DNA of 64,000 nucleotides from Rutpela maculata (taxonomy: Eukaryota; Arthropoda; Insecta; Coleoptera; Cerambycidae), in NCBI GenBank assembly GCA_936432065.2, contig OW386286.2, forward strand, positions 117,628,902 through 117,692,901, in the 5' to 3' direction. Each line of letters starts with the position of its first letter. Within the stretch, counting starts at the first letter, position 1. The notes under the pieces are model-generated. The model was not told the DNA's origin. It did not search any database and saw nothing but the letters and a program-made list of their open reading frames with translations. The position numbers and the translations under genes are program-made. Below, piece by piece: positions 1-13,700 of the stretch.

Positions 1-582
1 AAAAAATAAAAATATATTTAAAGTAACTGTTTTATTTATACCTCTTCCTATTTTATAATTTAAGATGCATACTTAATTGTTACAACAATGTAAAGTAATT
101 AATAAAATAAAATCGTGTTTTGTTCTTGGCAATTTAAAACGCGATTTGAAATAGATAAAACTTTAAGGTAATGTAATATGATCATCGGATTTTTTCATAA
201 ATAACACGTTAAATATGATTTTTAAGCTGAAGTTTTAGAATGATAAATGTTTGATGCATGCAAAATGGTTTTTAACAGACCTTATTAAAGTAAAACTATT
301 TTTTTTACATATATTCTTGGACCTTTGTAAAGTATTGTTATAGCAAATACAGTTTTTTAAAAGTTTATTTAGCATTTGTGTGCTCCATTCAATAAAATTT
401 GATGAATAAAACATTTGACTTTAGTTGAAAACTAATGGTAAAAACAAATTTTCTGTGCATATATTCCACATTTACTTACATAATGTTCTTCACAGGGAAT
501 GTGAAATGTGGAAAATTAGAATAAGTACCTAATAATTGACTGTAACAATTAAACTTTAAAATTGGTTATTGGATTTATTATA

Positions 583-775
583 TGCAAGTACTTCACACAT
601 ATCATGTATTTTCTTGAGTTTAATTATTATAATTTATTATTTGCTGTAATCATAGATGAGTCGCTGTGTCATATTGAACATATTCAGAATGAAGCAGCGA
701 CTCATCAATGATTACAGTAAGTAATAAATTATTATAATAATTAAACTCTGAAAATACACGGCATGAGTGAAGTAC
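583..775. repeat. Hairpin element, ~85-bp arms
   Basis: The stretch from GCAAGTACTTCAC to GATGAGTCGCTG is repeated in inverse order from CAGCGACTCATC to GTGAAGTACTT with a ~25-base spacer. It is a small foldback or MITE; a target duplication is not clear. Confidence 0.7.
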
Positions 776-791
776 TTATAGCTGCCACTGA

Positions 792-956
792 CAGTGGCGG
801 TCTGGCCAGGTCGACGAGTCGGCAAATGTCGACTGGGCCCTTTGCCTTCTGAGAATGTAATATACTTATATACATGCCAAGCAAAAACATTCAAATCGCT
901 GATGAACTGAGTTTGAATGTTTATTGCAAAATGTCTAGACACCCAGACCGCCACTG
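792..956. repeat. Short TIR pair (14 bp)
   Basis: CAGTGGCGGTCTGG at 792-805 is exactly inverted at 943-956. The enclosed 165 bases hold no gene. Possibly the ends of a small DNA element. Confidence 0.4.
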
Positions 957-1898
957 GCCACTGATACATAATGTTCATTCCTACAATATACATGCATCAT
1001 AGATTTATGATCCATGTGTAACATACCAGGCACCTACGGTTTAATTCCTGCGAAGGTAGTACTCATATACCGTGAACATGCAGTGTACATTGTGAATGAA
1101 GGATGGACCTACCACCTATATACCTCATGTATCTATCAGTATATCAATATACGTTTCTGGTTCATATCAAGTTCCATTTTGATCTATGGGTATGTTGTAG
1201 GAATCTTACTCGTATATCGAGAGGCGGTCATCTGTACGTCTCTCTGACATTCAGATTATCTACACGGAATACAAAATGAATATTCATTCTTAGTTCCATG
1301 GTACATAAAGTACGTTCCGAGCACAAGCTCTGAATGTAAAAATGCTATCTGGGTAGCTCACTACCTTACCAAATTAATCTTAGAATAGCGGAAGAGGAAG
1401 AAAAGCTGTATAAATTGACTTTGTAATTATAGTTGTTTTGTTAATTATTATCCAAAACAATTACCTATCTAAAAAAAGAATTGTATGTTAGTTGTATCCT
1501 GTTTGCATTTAAACTTTTTTTTGTTTTAATGTCTAATCTTGACTTAACGCACCAAAGAATGTGTTTTTTGTTAATTGTTCTATGCCATACACATATAGTC
1601 CGGTAAACTCTAAGTTGTAACACGACGTACAATTTGATATGCGACGTGCATAAAGCTATCGCAGTGACAGAGATGAACTAGTTGCGTACGTCTTATTCTC
1701 TTAGTTTATATGATGAAGCAACATTTGGATGCGCCAGCTTAAGTTTACTCGACTATATTTTAAACAATATAGGTAATTGAGTATTATTTGATTTTTATCA
1801 CGGAATTGAATGTAACAATTCTCCTTGAAATGTACGCAACTAGATTAGTTTTGTAAAGTTAATTCAATCATGTAATTTATTTGTTTTATTTATTGTTC

Positions 1899-1925
1899 TA
1901 CAGCAGATAATAATTATCTGCTGTA
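1899..1925. repeat. Perfect 12-bp-arm palindrome
   Basis: TACAGCAGATAA, loop TAA, TTATCTGCTGTA. A perfect stem with a three-base loop; no neighbouring gene explains it. Confidence 0.6.
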
Positions 1926-4372
1926 TGGCAAATTTACTTCACGATCATGGGCACTTGTAGGTATGCCATCAATATTACACCAGTGGTGGTATTCAGATAT
2001 TCATTTATAGAATTTCACTGATTGCCCAACAATGCACTGTAAAATACAGAAGATGGTCAGCCAACCATTCCCCGCAACGGGGCTTCCACTGTAATCAACG
2101 GCACAATATCTGACGGCCGGCTTATGGTCAGTGGGACACGGGCTAGCCGAGTCAATGTAGTTGTACCATTTATCTTTAATTAAATAACAATTAGGTGTTT
2201 TCACCCATTGTTACCAATTGCGTTAAAATGTAATTGGTAGAACCTGGTGATACCTAACGATAGTAAATAAAGACAATATTTTTAAACAAAAATTTGTCAC
2301 AAAATATGACCGTCCAAATGTACATTGTGTAAATAAAATAAGAAATATCCAATTGCGAAGTATATTTTAAAATGTAAGCTTGACATTTCATCCTAAAGCA
2401 TGTGTATATATAAAATACGCTATTGACGCCTGGCAACAAGGCACACAGCAAACACCATAATGGTTCCTTGTTCCTGTCGACACCAACAGCAGACGCAGCA
2501 AACACAACTTAAAAGCAAGCTTTATTAGCATAATAACACTTAAATATATAAAAACACCGCATTTGTAGCTAGCGAACAAGTCATCGGCACATTTACAGTT
2601 TGACGTTTGACACACGTGATGACATATTTTATCCATAGTGCTTCTACTAGTCTATAGTCGGGCCACAGATTAAATCAGAAAAGTGACGGCAGCGCCGCTT
2701 GGAGTCATAGTATGAACCAAAAAGACTGACAAAATATTTTGCATTGAGTTACCATAGCCTTATCTATGAGTTAGTTGTACAATGGAGGCCCACTAAGCTT
2801 TTAATCGGCACTCGTCATTTTATTTTTAAAGGGCCATATGATTCATGTTTGCTGGGCAGTTAATATTTTTTTGTTTAAGGGAGAGAGAGAGAGGAGACCA
2901 TATGCATTAAGCCAAATATAATGCGTATTTTTTTTTTTTTTTTTATTTTTTTTTATTAACTGTTTAACGTCGGCCTATTTCCGCTACCAGGGCCTATTAT
3001 TCTCTTTTGTAGAATAAATACCCTTACATTAGAAGTTGCTTGTCCCCCACCAATAATATTATAGCAGATCGCTGAGTAAGCTAATGCGTAACACGTTAAT
3101 TTGAGCCTTCTCATCAAATATATTTTTTAGGGGGAATAAGGATCGAGACTAGTCGCGTGCCGAGCCTATAAGCAACACGGTTAGGCGATATTTTATATAA
3201 CTCATTATCTATTTACTTATTTGTCATCGACCCACTTTTAAAATTGGCACAGAGGTACAAGAAAGTTCAATTACTACTTAAATTTTTGACAAAAAAAAAA
3301 GACCTCGAGATTGATCTTGAAACAAAAAAATTAGGTGTTTTCACTGCATGCAAATTTGCTTTTTTGATATTATTAAAATGAAGTATTCCGTACATTAAAG
3401 CACTCACCAATATTTAAACACCATTCTTTCATCTATCAATTTAAAATTTCAACAAATAAATAACAAAACTGAATAACTGAACGGGTATTATATAAAACAG
3501 GCTGTGACGTCATTGGTTGCATTAACATAACCTCAACTTTTAGGTTTTTTAAGTTTATTGTCATTTTTAATGATTATATCCGCACTTCTCATTTGAAACC
3601 AGTATGGCTCCAAGCAAACATTTAAAAATTGACACATATGATGTCTCAATATTGTTGGGCTGCTAATTATAGGTATTTTATAGACTGGATTTCCAATCTA
3701 CAAAAATCGCCTTATTTTATTGGGAGAAGATATTTAAAACTTTCTGAACATTACATTGAACAAGATTTTAGTTGAAAATACGAGAACCAAGCGGAAATTT
3801 TCATAATAGTGACATATTACTCGGAAATTTTTAAAAGATATGTATTTTTGAGGTTAGGTGTTTATGATCGATGACGTCAACAATATAGCTTAGTGTTTTG
3901 GGCGGTAAAATTTTAATTCAAATTTAAAAATACTTTTTCTTGGATATTACTTAACTGGTTGTGGAAATTCAAATGTTTTTAGTCAATGAGATTTTAAAAT
4001 TTGTGAAAACACCGAATTGTGTAGATTTTTTCAATAGAAATACATTTTCGTCCATATTTAATCTACAAAATGAGTGTTTACACATCTCTCCTTCGGCTTC
4101 GTGAGATAATAATTAAAAACATACCTGCAGTAATAAAATGTGTTGATTTTTTATTCTTTAGAGACCAGTATATCAGAAGCCGCTCATAAAAAAATAATAT
4201 CCTGGATTTCAATGCCTTGAAGATTACCATATATAAGTACCAAAATTAATTCAAATCTGAGTGTTGAATTTTTTTTGGTTGGTTGATTTGATATGGAATA
4301 ACCCCTGTATAAACAATGATTTATAAACAAATAGAAAAGACAAAAAAACAATATATCTTTAAACTAAAATTA

Positions 4373-4378
4373 TTTATT
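4373..4378 (-). terminator. ENTR1 polyadenylation signal AATAAA
   Basis: This is the first AATAAA on the minus strand after the stop codon (TTTATT on plus), about 225 bases downstream. It would give a short AT-rich 3'UTR. No other AATAAA on that strand lies nearer. Confidence 0.5.
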
Positions 4379-4600
4379 TAAAAAGTCCTAAATAAAAATC
4401 ACATCCAGTATAATTGACAAAAAAATTATAAAATATGAATTACTATATACAGCACTTAATTGTTAATATCAAAATACTTATTCTCCTATAAATAAAATCA
4501 CATGTATAAAATTTTTGCTTTTTAACAATAAATAAAATTACTTATGTACAATTAATATTAAAAATGTGATTATATAAAGTTGGAACACTAAGTTGACACA

Positions 4601-4724
4601 CTATAGTGCTGGACCAGCATCCTCGTCGAAATTTGTAAAACGATCACTTTTTTCCTCTATTCGATGCATATTTTCTAATGTTGCTGCCATTATCCTTAAA
4701 TTATCGACTCCAGTCAGTAATTGC
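4601..4724 (-). CDS. ENTR1: ENTR1 exon 6 (residues 376-416, stop)
   Basis: Acceptor AATTGCAG|G completes the Arg codon from exon 5. The exon encodes QLLTGVDNLRIMAATLENMH... and the acidic end NFDEDAGPAL followed by TAG at 4603-4601. Human ENTR1 ends LVSGAETLNLVAEILKSIDR plus an acidic tail, so both the alignment and the C-terminal position are conserved. It is separated from exon 5 by 27.8 kb. Confidence 0.9.
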
Positions 4725-7700
4725 CTGCAATTAGAATTGGTTTTAAAATACAACTCAACATAAATAAGACGTATTTGCCTTAATAAGCTAGGCATATTAG
4801 AAAAAGAATGGGGGTTCAGAGGAAAGTTTTGCTATAGTTTTGATTTTCTCACTCTCATGTTTTTTGGGTCACTGAACATGAATTTGAAGTTTGCAGGCAA
4901 AAATTTGGCCCGGAACTTTGTTTTTTTGGCACTTTTTGCCCAAATTTTAGCACTTTTTTCAGTTTTTGGCCTAAATATTAGAAAGGAAGCGTTTTTTCGA
5001 CAAGCCCATTCTATACAAAATTAAAGTAGACAAAATTTCCTACATTTTTTATATACAGGGTGAGTCATGAGGAACTGTACTTCTACCGTAAGTAGAGGCA
5101 CCTAAGACGAATACCAAGTGACCATTAAAAAGTGTTTGTTCCCTTTCTTTACTATCATACAGAGCGATTTATAAATTTTGTCCAAAAATTGTTTAGGTCA
5201 TAACATTTTAACGGTTAATCCGATTTGCCCCATTTTTTACAACAGTGTACACTGTTGCCTAACAACCATCATACATATCCAAAATTGAAAAAATCCAGGG
5301 ACGGTTTCAAAAAAATTTGTTGGATTGCTTCGTATACGATAGTTCACCCTGTATATGATTTATCTAAAACTTGATATGAAATTTGTATAGGACACAAATA
5401 GGTAGTAAAACCTGAGTATTTGAAATTTTTGTCACACTCTCAACAAATTTTTTATTAACGATCAATTTTCAAGTCAAATGAAAAGTTTGGCAAAATGGAA
5501 TATTTTAATGTATACTAATATTTATTAATACAAAAATTTAGCTAAAAAAAAAATAATATCTACATAACTCGTGCCTAGGTTTAATAAGTATCATCATTTT
5601 ATTAAATTTCCAGGTCAGGTCCTAAAAATGTGGCTGATGTGGTTCATCTAAAAAGTTTCCTTTGTATGTGATTTCTCCAATTAGTCAAATTGCTTCCAAA
5701 AAGGACAGAAATAAGTAGTCTAATTTGTGTTATCTAACTTTCCCCCATTTAAATTTAAATTTTTTAAAATTAAATATTCAGTTTAAGATCAATTTTAACG
5801 ATAACTGTAAATTTTTCGAAATATTTTTAAAAGCCATCATATTCAAATGCAAGCATTGAATTTAAAATAAATACAACATATGGATCTAGTTTGGATGACA
5901 AAGCATAGTTAGCTAAGTGACGTCATTCTAAATCCGATATGGCAGACTCCCAAAGATGGCGGACTAGTTATTTTTTTTTATGCACCTAAAAGGGTTTGCT
6001 GAGAAGAATATGAAAAATAAAATGACGTCACACTAAATTCAATATGGACTTCAGCACCTTACAACCAAGGGAAATTGAAGTTTGTGAAAACTCTCACCAA
6101 AAACCCCCACTTTGTCGATGTTGTAAGTGTGTTCAAAAACCCTGAAGCAACTCCAGAAAGCATTACAGCAGCAGGGGAGAGATTCCTGGTCAACGTGTAC
6201 GGCTACACAGGAAGGACTGAACCGTCTGCACTACCACCATCAGCTGCTGCAGCCACACAGTACAGTTTTAGGGTGTATCACCAGGTGCAGCAATGGCTGG
6301 GGGATGAGAAAAATGCCGAAGATTGGAGTTGGAAACGAGCAACAAATTGCCTGGAACCGATCACCTCTCTACAAGCTCCTGCTCCTCCCGAACTGCTGCG
6401 TCTGGTGTCATGCAGATGCGTCAAGACCTGCGCAAAAAAATGTAGCTGCAAAATAGCAGACCTTGATTGGACCAATCTGTGCATCAACTGGAGGGGTCTT
6501 GCAACAATGTGACAATCGAGACAGATCTCACAAATACCCTTGAGGACGGACCATGACGAGAGCGGCCGCCGCACGCTGACTCTCAAAGATGCGTAGCTCA
6601 GTAACGAGTGACGCTACAGAAGTAGACATACCAATGGAAAGCCCAAAGTATGAAAAGAAATGTTTACCGAGGTACGTTTTCCCCTCCGTGTCTTGATTTA
6701 TCCGCAATGGCGCCATCTCGAAATTTTTCTAATTTTTACAGAACTAGAATGGAAAATTATGAACAAAAATATGCATGGAACATCTAAAATATGAACGGAT
6801 ATGCTTCTCCTAATCTTTTATGATCATTTCGACCCAAATCGGACCAGTAACAACCTTCCTGTTGCACTTTATAGCCAGCTCCGCAATTTTTGCAACTTAG
6901 GCCCTTGTTGCTCTGAAAAAACAGAGAAGCCTACGGGGGAGAGTAGGGGACTTTTTGTTGTCCTGGACCAAAACTACAATACTGGAAATTTTCAGTTTTA
7001 CAATAATTCATTCCGGGTAGAAGCGATATATTGACTAAAACTCCTGCGCTAATTCATCATTCGCAACATTTATCATTATAATGATATGAGTATATATTAT
7101 ACTACTGACTATAACAGGGTTCCCACCAACCTGGAAACCTGGAAAAGTCAGGGAATCCAAAAAGTGACCCTGGAAATCAGGGAGTTTCAGTAAAATCCTC
7201 TAGAATCCTGGAAAAACCTGGATTTTCAATCTTCACTTATAAAATCTTTTAATCATTTCCTTTACAAAAATTATAAAACTTGAATTATATATTTGTATTT
7301 TGATATTAATTTTCTTAGGTCAACTCTGTTTAACAAGTATGTACTTAAGGTTAAGTTAATGGCCTTGATCGTTCACTTCCAGTTGACTGAGTGGGAAAAT
7401 GCGAGATACAGTGTAAGCAATAAAGACAGACAGTACAACGCTGCCTAAAACGGTTACTTTTCTTGTGGTGCTTTAGCGTCAGTTAAGTAAATGTCAAATT
7501 ATAAAGAAACGACAAAACAAGAAACAAGTGTGTTTACATTTACATTCAATTATATAATTTTTGTATTATTTAAAACATCAGAATAATGTTTCAAAACCAA
7601 ATAAACCTAATATAAGTACGTTCTGAACAAAAAATATATTTTTTTTCCATTCGAACCGTTTTGCAGTTAAAAAAAAATCCGTTCACAAAAACTGATTTTT

Positions 7701-10700
7701 AATAGTCTATACCTTAAACACCTTTTAACCCACTTCGACATGCTTCCCTCCATAAAGCACACCTATAATAAACTTCAAATTTTACTATGTTAATAAATTC
7801 GAATTGAGAACAGTGACCACTCCCAAATTTCAAAAATATCACATTAATAGTTATTGAGATACAGCCCCATGAAAATTGCGACACGCTGTATATATAATTA
7901 GTCTGGTTAGAAAATAAAGAATTACTAGTATGTACTGTTTAAAATTAATTGTTGTAATAAATATCACGTAATGAAAAACAGTAGTGTAATTTATTCCAGA
8001 TAAAATATTTCTCCATGTTCATCTCATAGAGATACATTATTAATACTGAGTTGATGTCAATTAAAATGTGATAAATGCTCTTATTTTGGTCCTGGAAAAT
8101 GTAATATCTGGACCTGGAAAATCATGGAAAAGTCAGGGAATTTTAAATTCTGATGTTGGTGGGAAACCTGTATAATACACTGTACATAACTACTTTAGTA
8201 ATAACTGCATTTCATTCATTTGTCTCCATTTTTTCAATTACTTTCCCTATATTCATTATTCATGTAAGGTATACTGGGTCCGGGAATATATATTTTTTTG
8301 GCACGCTCTAGTGGTGGAATGGTTAATCTTACAAAAAAAAGTGATATATGAAAAATACAGGAAATTTTGTCTACTTTAATTTTGTATGGAAGGGACTTGT
8401 CGAAAAAACGCTTCCTTTCTGAGATGTAGGCCAAAAACTGAGAAAAGTGCCAAAATTTGGGCAAAAAGTTACAAAAAAACAAAGTTCCGGGCCAAATTTT
8501 TGCCTGCAAACTTCAAATTCGTATTCAGCGACCCAAAAAACATAGAGGCTGAGAAAATAAAAACTATAGCAAAACTTTCCTCTGAGAATTCTAATATGCC
8601 TAGCCTATAAAGCAAGTACTGCTAAACCATTTTAACATTGAAAATATTTTTAGTTTCCTACATGAGGCCTTACTAAAGCTCTAAGGCTAGCCCACGACCG
8701 GCTTTAATGTGAACAGGCCGGAATATGGAAATGTGGCAACATGTGGTTCAGTCCTTTCTTGGTAAAACAAAACGGTTGCGTAGTAATCTGTCACGAATAA
8801 ATTGGCATTATAATACATAAAAAGTGCCTCTCTGTTGGTGTAATTTCACAAAGTGTGTTTTATAAAGTAAGTAGTTATTATTTTAATTAATTTTATGGGT
8901 ACCTATCGCACCTGAAATCACTTTTTGTGCGTCAAATTACGTTATAACATTAGTTTTTATGTAAGCTATATTTTTAATTCAATTCACTGTTACTATCAAA
9001 ACCAATAAAATAATTTTAATTAATTCTAGGTCTGGGGTCTGAAAACAGTAACATGCCAGATAAATATTGTGTACCTGGCTGTACAACCAATTACAGTTTT
9101 TCATCTAAAGGTTATGTCCGAGCCTTTAAATTTCCCAAAGAACCAGAACTGAGGAAACAATGGCTAAAGAGAATTTCTAGGAAAAATTGGCAGCCTACAA
9201 GATATTCAGTGGTGTGCATAAAACATTTTTATGACAGTGCAATATCCAAATCTGAACGATACAAAGATGCTTATAGTGTGTGGAAGGAGAGAGAAATGAA
9301 AAAGTTTATGTTAGTGTCCGGTGCAGTGCCCCGGGTAACGGAAACTTACCCTCATCCACCAGTTATCGCTGGAGCGATGATGATGGAGAAGAGATCGCGT
9401 GCGATGTGCATTTTGAAGAATATGAGAATTGTTATGCTGTTTGTTAAAGACCTAGGTTTTTTAAATTAATTGTAAGCAAATAATTTATTTTGTCATAAAA
9501 ATATTTTCATGCTGTCTGGATTCCACTTACCCTATAACCCTCTTCCATATAATTTCAAGTATAATCCGTCGATAAATCACTTCACAGACCAGTTAATATA
9601 TGAAAACATAAAGGGGTACATAAAAGGGGTGGTTAAAAGGGATGATTTTTGGCCGCTTCAGGGGGTTGGGGCGGTCAAAAACTTCTCCCACCACTTCCAT
9701 CGTGTTCAGCACCCTCGAAAAGGGGGGGGGGGAAGATAATCTCGTCTTTGCACGAAATGTTCACGCTATTTTTTCCTTCATTACATAGACTATTAGTAGG
9801 ACTGACAGAGTTTAAGATTGCAACATTGCCGCATCGTACACTCCGTCCTGTTCACATTAAAGATGGTCGTGGCTAGCCTGATAATGGCTAAAAATCTAAC
9901 TTCATCATTTTCAATGTCCTTCCCTGGTTGCATCTTTGCGAAAGACTATGAATTATTTATTGTTGTAAAGTTTCATTTCCAATATTTTTCTGTCAATTTG
10001 AGGGTAGTTGGTGTCAAGATGTGATAGAAAAAAATTGTACAGTTGAATTAAAATTTGTGCAATACTCAATTTCTAATCCACAATAAAAAAATACAAAACT
10101 ATTTAATATTTATATAAAAATTTTTAATTTCACAACAAAATGACTATACATAATAACTTCCTTCAATACATGTAATTGTTCAAAATTTCGACTTTTGCTT
10201 ATATTCTGCTCCTACTTCTTCTCCAATGCTTTCACAATCAATAGTCCGGGTTGTAATAATATACCAGACACCATGGTTGATTTCTTGCTTTAGGTGCTGC
10301 TTTTGATCTGACATTTTCATACGGGTGTGAAATCATCCACATCCACATTTTAAAGTAGGACTATAATCGATAAAGTCGTGGGTTTGGAAAATAATTTGAT
10401 ATTCATTGTAGAGTTTTAATTCCAACGTGGTGTCATTATGTAAAAAAGATCATGAATCAGAAAAATGTACTGAATTTATTTACGAGCCCGTCTAGTAGGG
10501 TGGGATAGGGTTGAAATAATTTAAAAATTAAGCTACTTATTTTATCATCAACTATTTAAACATTACTTATTTTAGCAACAGTTGTTGTCGAGATTTAATC
10601 TTAACGGGGTTTTATTAAGAAAGAAGAAATACATTAGACTAATACATTGAAATTATATTTCAGCCCGTCTAAGGGGGTGAGCGGGTATTGAAATAACTTA

Positions 10701-13700
10701 AAAAATTACTAATTTTAGCAACACTTCTTGTCGAGCTTTGATTTTCATGAGGTTTTGTTAAGAATAAAGAAATACATCTGGCCAATGCATTAAAATAATT
10801 TTTCAGCCCGTCTAGGGGGGTGAGATCGGGTGAAATTCTTTAAAAATTACTAATTTTAGCAACACTTCTTGTCGAGCTTTAATTTTAATGAGGTTTTGTT
10901 AAGAATAAATAAATACATCTGACCAATGCAGTGAAATCATTTTTCAGCCCGTCTAGGGGGGTGAGCGGGGGTTGAAATACTTAAAAAATTACTTATTTTA
11001 GCAACTGTTGTTGTCGAGTTTTAACTTTAACGTGGTATCGTTAAGAATAAAGAAATACATTTGGCCAATGCATTAAAATCATTTTTCAGCCCGTGTTAGG
11101 GGGTGAGATCTGTCGAAATTCTTTAAGATTTACTAATTTTAGCAACAATTCTTGTCGAGCTTTAATTTTAATGAGGTTTTGTTAAGAATAAATAAACACA
11201 TCTAACCAATGCAATGAAATCATTTTTCAGCCCGTCTTGGGTGGTGAGATGGGGTAACATTCTTTAAAAATTACTAACTATGTCAACAGTTGTTGTCGAG
11301 CTTTAATTTTAACATAGTTTTGTTAAGAATAAATAAATACATCTGACCAATGCAGTAAAATCATTTTTCAGCCCGTCTAGGGGGGTGAGCGGGGGTTGAA
11401 ATACTTAAAAAATTACTTATTTTAGCAACTGTTGTTGTCGAGTTTTAACTTTAACGTGGTATTGTTAAGAATAAAGAAATACATCTGGCCAATGCATTGA
11501 AATCATTTTTCAGCCCGTCTGGGGTGGTGAGATGGGGTAAAATTCTTTGAAAGTTACTAACTTTAGCAACAGTTGTTGTCGAGCTTTAATTTTAACGTGG
11601 TATTGTTAAGAATAAAGAAATACATCCGACCAATGAATTGAAATCATTTTTCAGCCCGTCTAGGGGGGTGAGCGGGGGTTGAAATAACTTAAAAAATTAC
11701 TAATTTTAGCAACACTTCTTGTCGAGCTTTGTTTTAATGAGGTTTTGTTAAGAATAACGAAATACATCTGGCCAATGCATTAAAATCATTTTTCAGCCCG
11801 TCTAGGGGGGTGAGATCGGGTGAAATTCTTTAAAAATTACTAATTTTAGCAACAATTCTTGTCGAGCTTTAATTTTAATGAGGTTTTGTTAAGAATAAAT
11901 AAACACATCTGACCAATGCAGTGAAATCATTTTTCAGCCCGTCTATGGGAGTCAGCGGGGGTTAAAATATTTAAAAAATTACTTATTTTAGCAACTATTG
12001 TTGTCGAGTTTTAACTTTAACGTGGTATTGTTAAGAATAATGAAATACATCTGACCAATGCATTAAAATCAATTTTCAGCCCGTGTAAAGGGCTGAGATC
12101 TGGTGAAATTCTCTAAAAATTACTAATTTTAGCAACAATTCTTGTCGAGCTTTAATTTTAATGAGGTTTTGTTAAGAATAAATAAACACATCTGACCAAT
12201 GCAGTGAAATCATTTTTCAGCCCGTCTATGGGAGTCAGCAACACTTCTTGTCGAGCTTTGATTTTAATGAGGCTTTGTTAGGAATAAAGAAATACATCTG
12301 GCCAATACATTAAAATTATTTTTCAGCTCGTCTAGGGGGTGAGATCGGGTGAAATTCTTTAAAAATTACTAATTTTAGCAACATTTCTTGTCGAGCTTTA
12401 ATTTTAATGAGCTTTTGTTAAGAATAAATAAATATATCTGACCAATGCAGTGAAATCATTTTTCAGCCCGTCTAGGGGGTGAGCGGGGGTTGAAATACCT
12501 AAAAAATTATTTATTTCCCCAACTGTTGTTGTCGAGCTTTAATTTTAACGTGGTATTGTTAAGAGTAAAGAAATACATCCGCCCAATGCTTTGAAGTCAT
12601 TTTTCAGCTCGACAACAACAGTTGCTAAAATAAGTAATATTTTAAAGAATTTCAACCCCCCTAGACGGGCTAGACGGGCTGAAAAATGATTTCAATGCAT
12701 TTGTCAGATGTATTTATTCATTCTTAACAAAACCTCATTAAAATTAAAGCTCGACAAGAAGTGTTGCTAAAATTAGTAATTTTTAAAGAATTTTACCCGA
12801 TCTCACCCCCCTAGACGGGCTGAAAAATGATTTCAATGCATTGGTCGGATGTATTTCGTTATTCTTAACAATACTACGTTAAAATTAAAGCTCGACAACA
12901 GCAGTTGCTAAAATAAATAATTTTTTGAAGAATTTCAACCCCCGCCCACCCTACTAGACGGGCTAAAAATGATTTTAATGCATTGGCCAGATGTATTTCG
13001 TTATTCTTAAACATACCACGTTAAAGTTGAAGCTCGACTACAAATAAGTAATTTTTTTAAGTATTTCAACCCCCGCTCACCCCCTAAGGCGGGCTGAAAA
13101 ATGACTTCAGAGCATTGGGCGGATGTATTTCTTTAATCTTAACAATACCACGTTAAAATTAAAGCTCGACAACAACTGTTGATATAGTTAGTAACTTTTA
13201 AAGAATTTTACCCTATCTCACCACCCCAGACGGGCTGAAGAATGATTTCAATGCATTGGTTAGATGTATTTATTTATTCTTAACAAAACCTCATTAAAAT
13301 TAAAGCTCGACAACAACTGTTGATAAAATTAGTAATTTTTAAAGAATTTCACCAGATCTCACCCCCTTACACGGGCTGAAAAATTATTTTAATGCATTGG
13401 CCAGATGTATTTCTTTATTCTTAACAATGCCACGTTAAAGTTAAAACTCGACAACAGCAGTTGTTAAAATGAGTAATTTTTTAAATATTTCAACCCCCGC
13501 TCACCCCCCTAGAGGGGCTGAAAAATGATTTCAATTCATTGGTCAGATGTATTTCGTTATTCTTAACAATACCACGTTAAAGTTGAAGCTCGACAGAAAA
13601 ATAAGTAATTTTTTTAAGTATTTCAACCCCCGCCCACCCCCCTAGACGGGCTGAAAAATGATTTCAATGCATTGGTCAGATGTATTTCTTTATTCTTAAC

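Larger units (their letters stand above)
1..4372. other. AT-rich 3' flank without a recognisable gene
   Basis: No ORF here resembles a protein I know and codon structure is absent. Contents seen: hairpins listed separately, a GA run near 2881-2895, a T run near 2929-2955, and three loosely similar stretches around 2190, 3330 and 4005 sharing the core GGTGTTTTCAC on one strand or the other, likely decayed repeats. Confidence 0.5.
4780..8612. mobile_element. 3.8-kb long-inverted-repeat element
   Basis: About 270 bp at 4780-5050 is found inverted at 8340-8612. The outer ends read GCTAGGCATATTAGAA in both, and inside run blocks such as AGGAAAGTTTTGCTATAG and CGACAAG..TACAAAATTAAAG. The interior carries a remnant of a Cys-rich coding sequence (6075-6512) and two small TIR elements (5055-5352, 7115-8170). 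The left end lies about 55 bases from the ENTR1 exon 6 acceptor. I do not recognise the superfamily; no clear target duplication is seen. Confidence 0.75.
8685..9879 (+). mobile_element. 1.2-kb TIR element carrying a THAP ORF (P-type candidate)
   Basis: AGGCTAGCCCACGACCGG...TTAATGTGAACAGG at 8685 is mirrored by CCTGTTCACATTAAAG.. GGTCGTGGCTAGCCT ending at 9879, giving imperfect ~60-bp inverted ends. The only ORF inside is a THAP domain, the DNA-binding module of P-element transposases. No catalytic domain is present, so it would be an internally deleted relative. The flanks do not show a clear 8-bp duplication. Confidence 0.55.

Noticed and set aside
712..1247. Frames of 93 and 77 codons near the left end
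   Set aside because: One runs through a hairpin and a TIR pair and the other has no family match or codon bias; no splice or start context supports them.
2001..2636. Three minus-strand frames of 67-83 codons
   Set aside because: They overlap one another in different frames and resemble no protein; likely chance.
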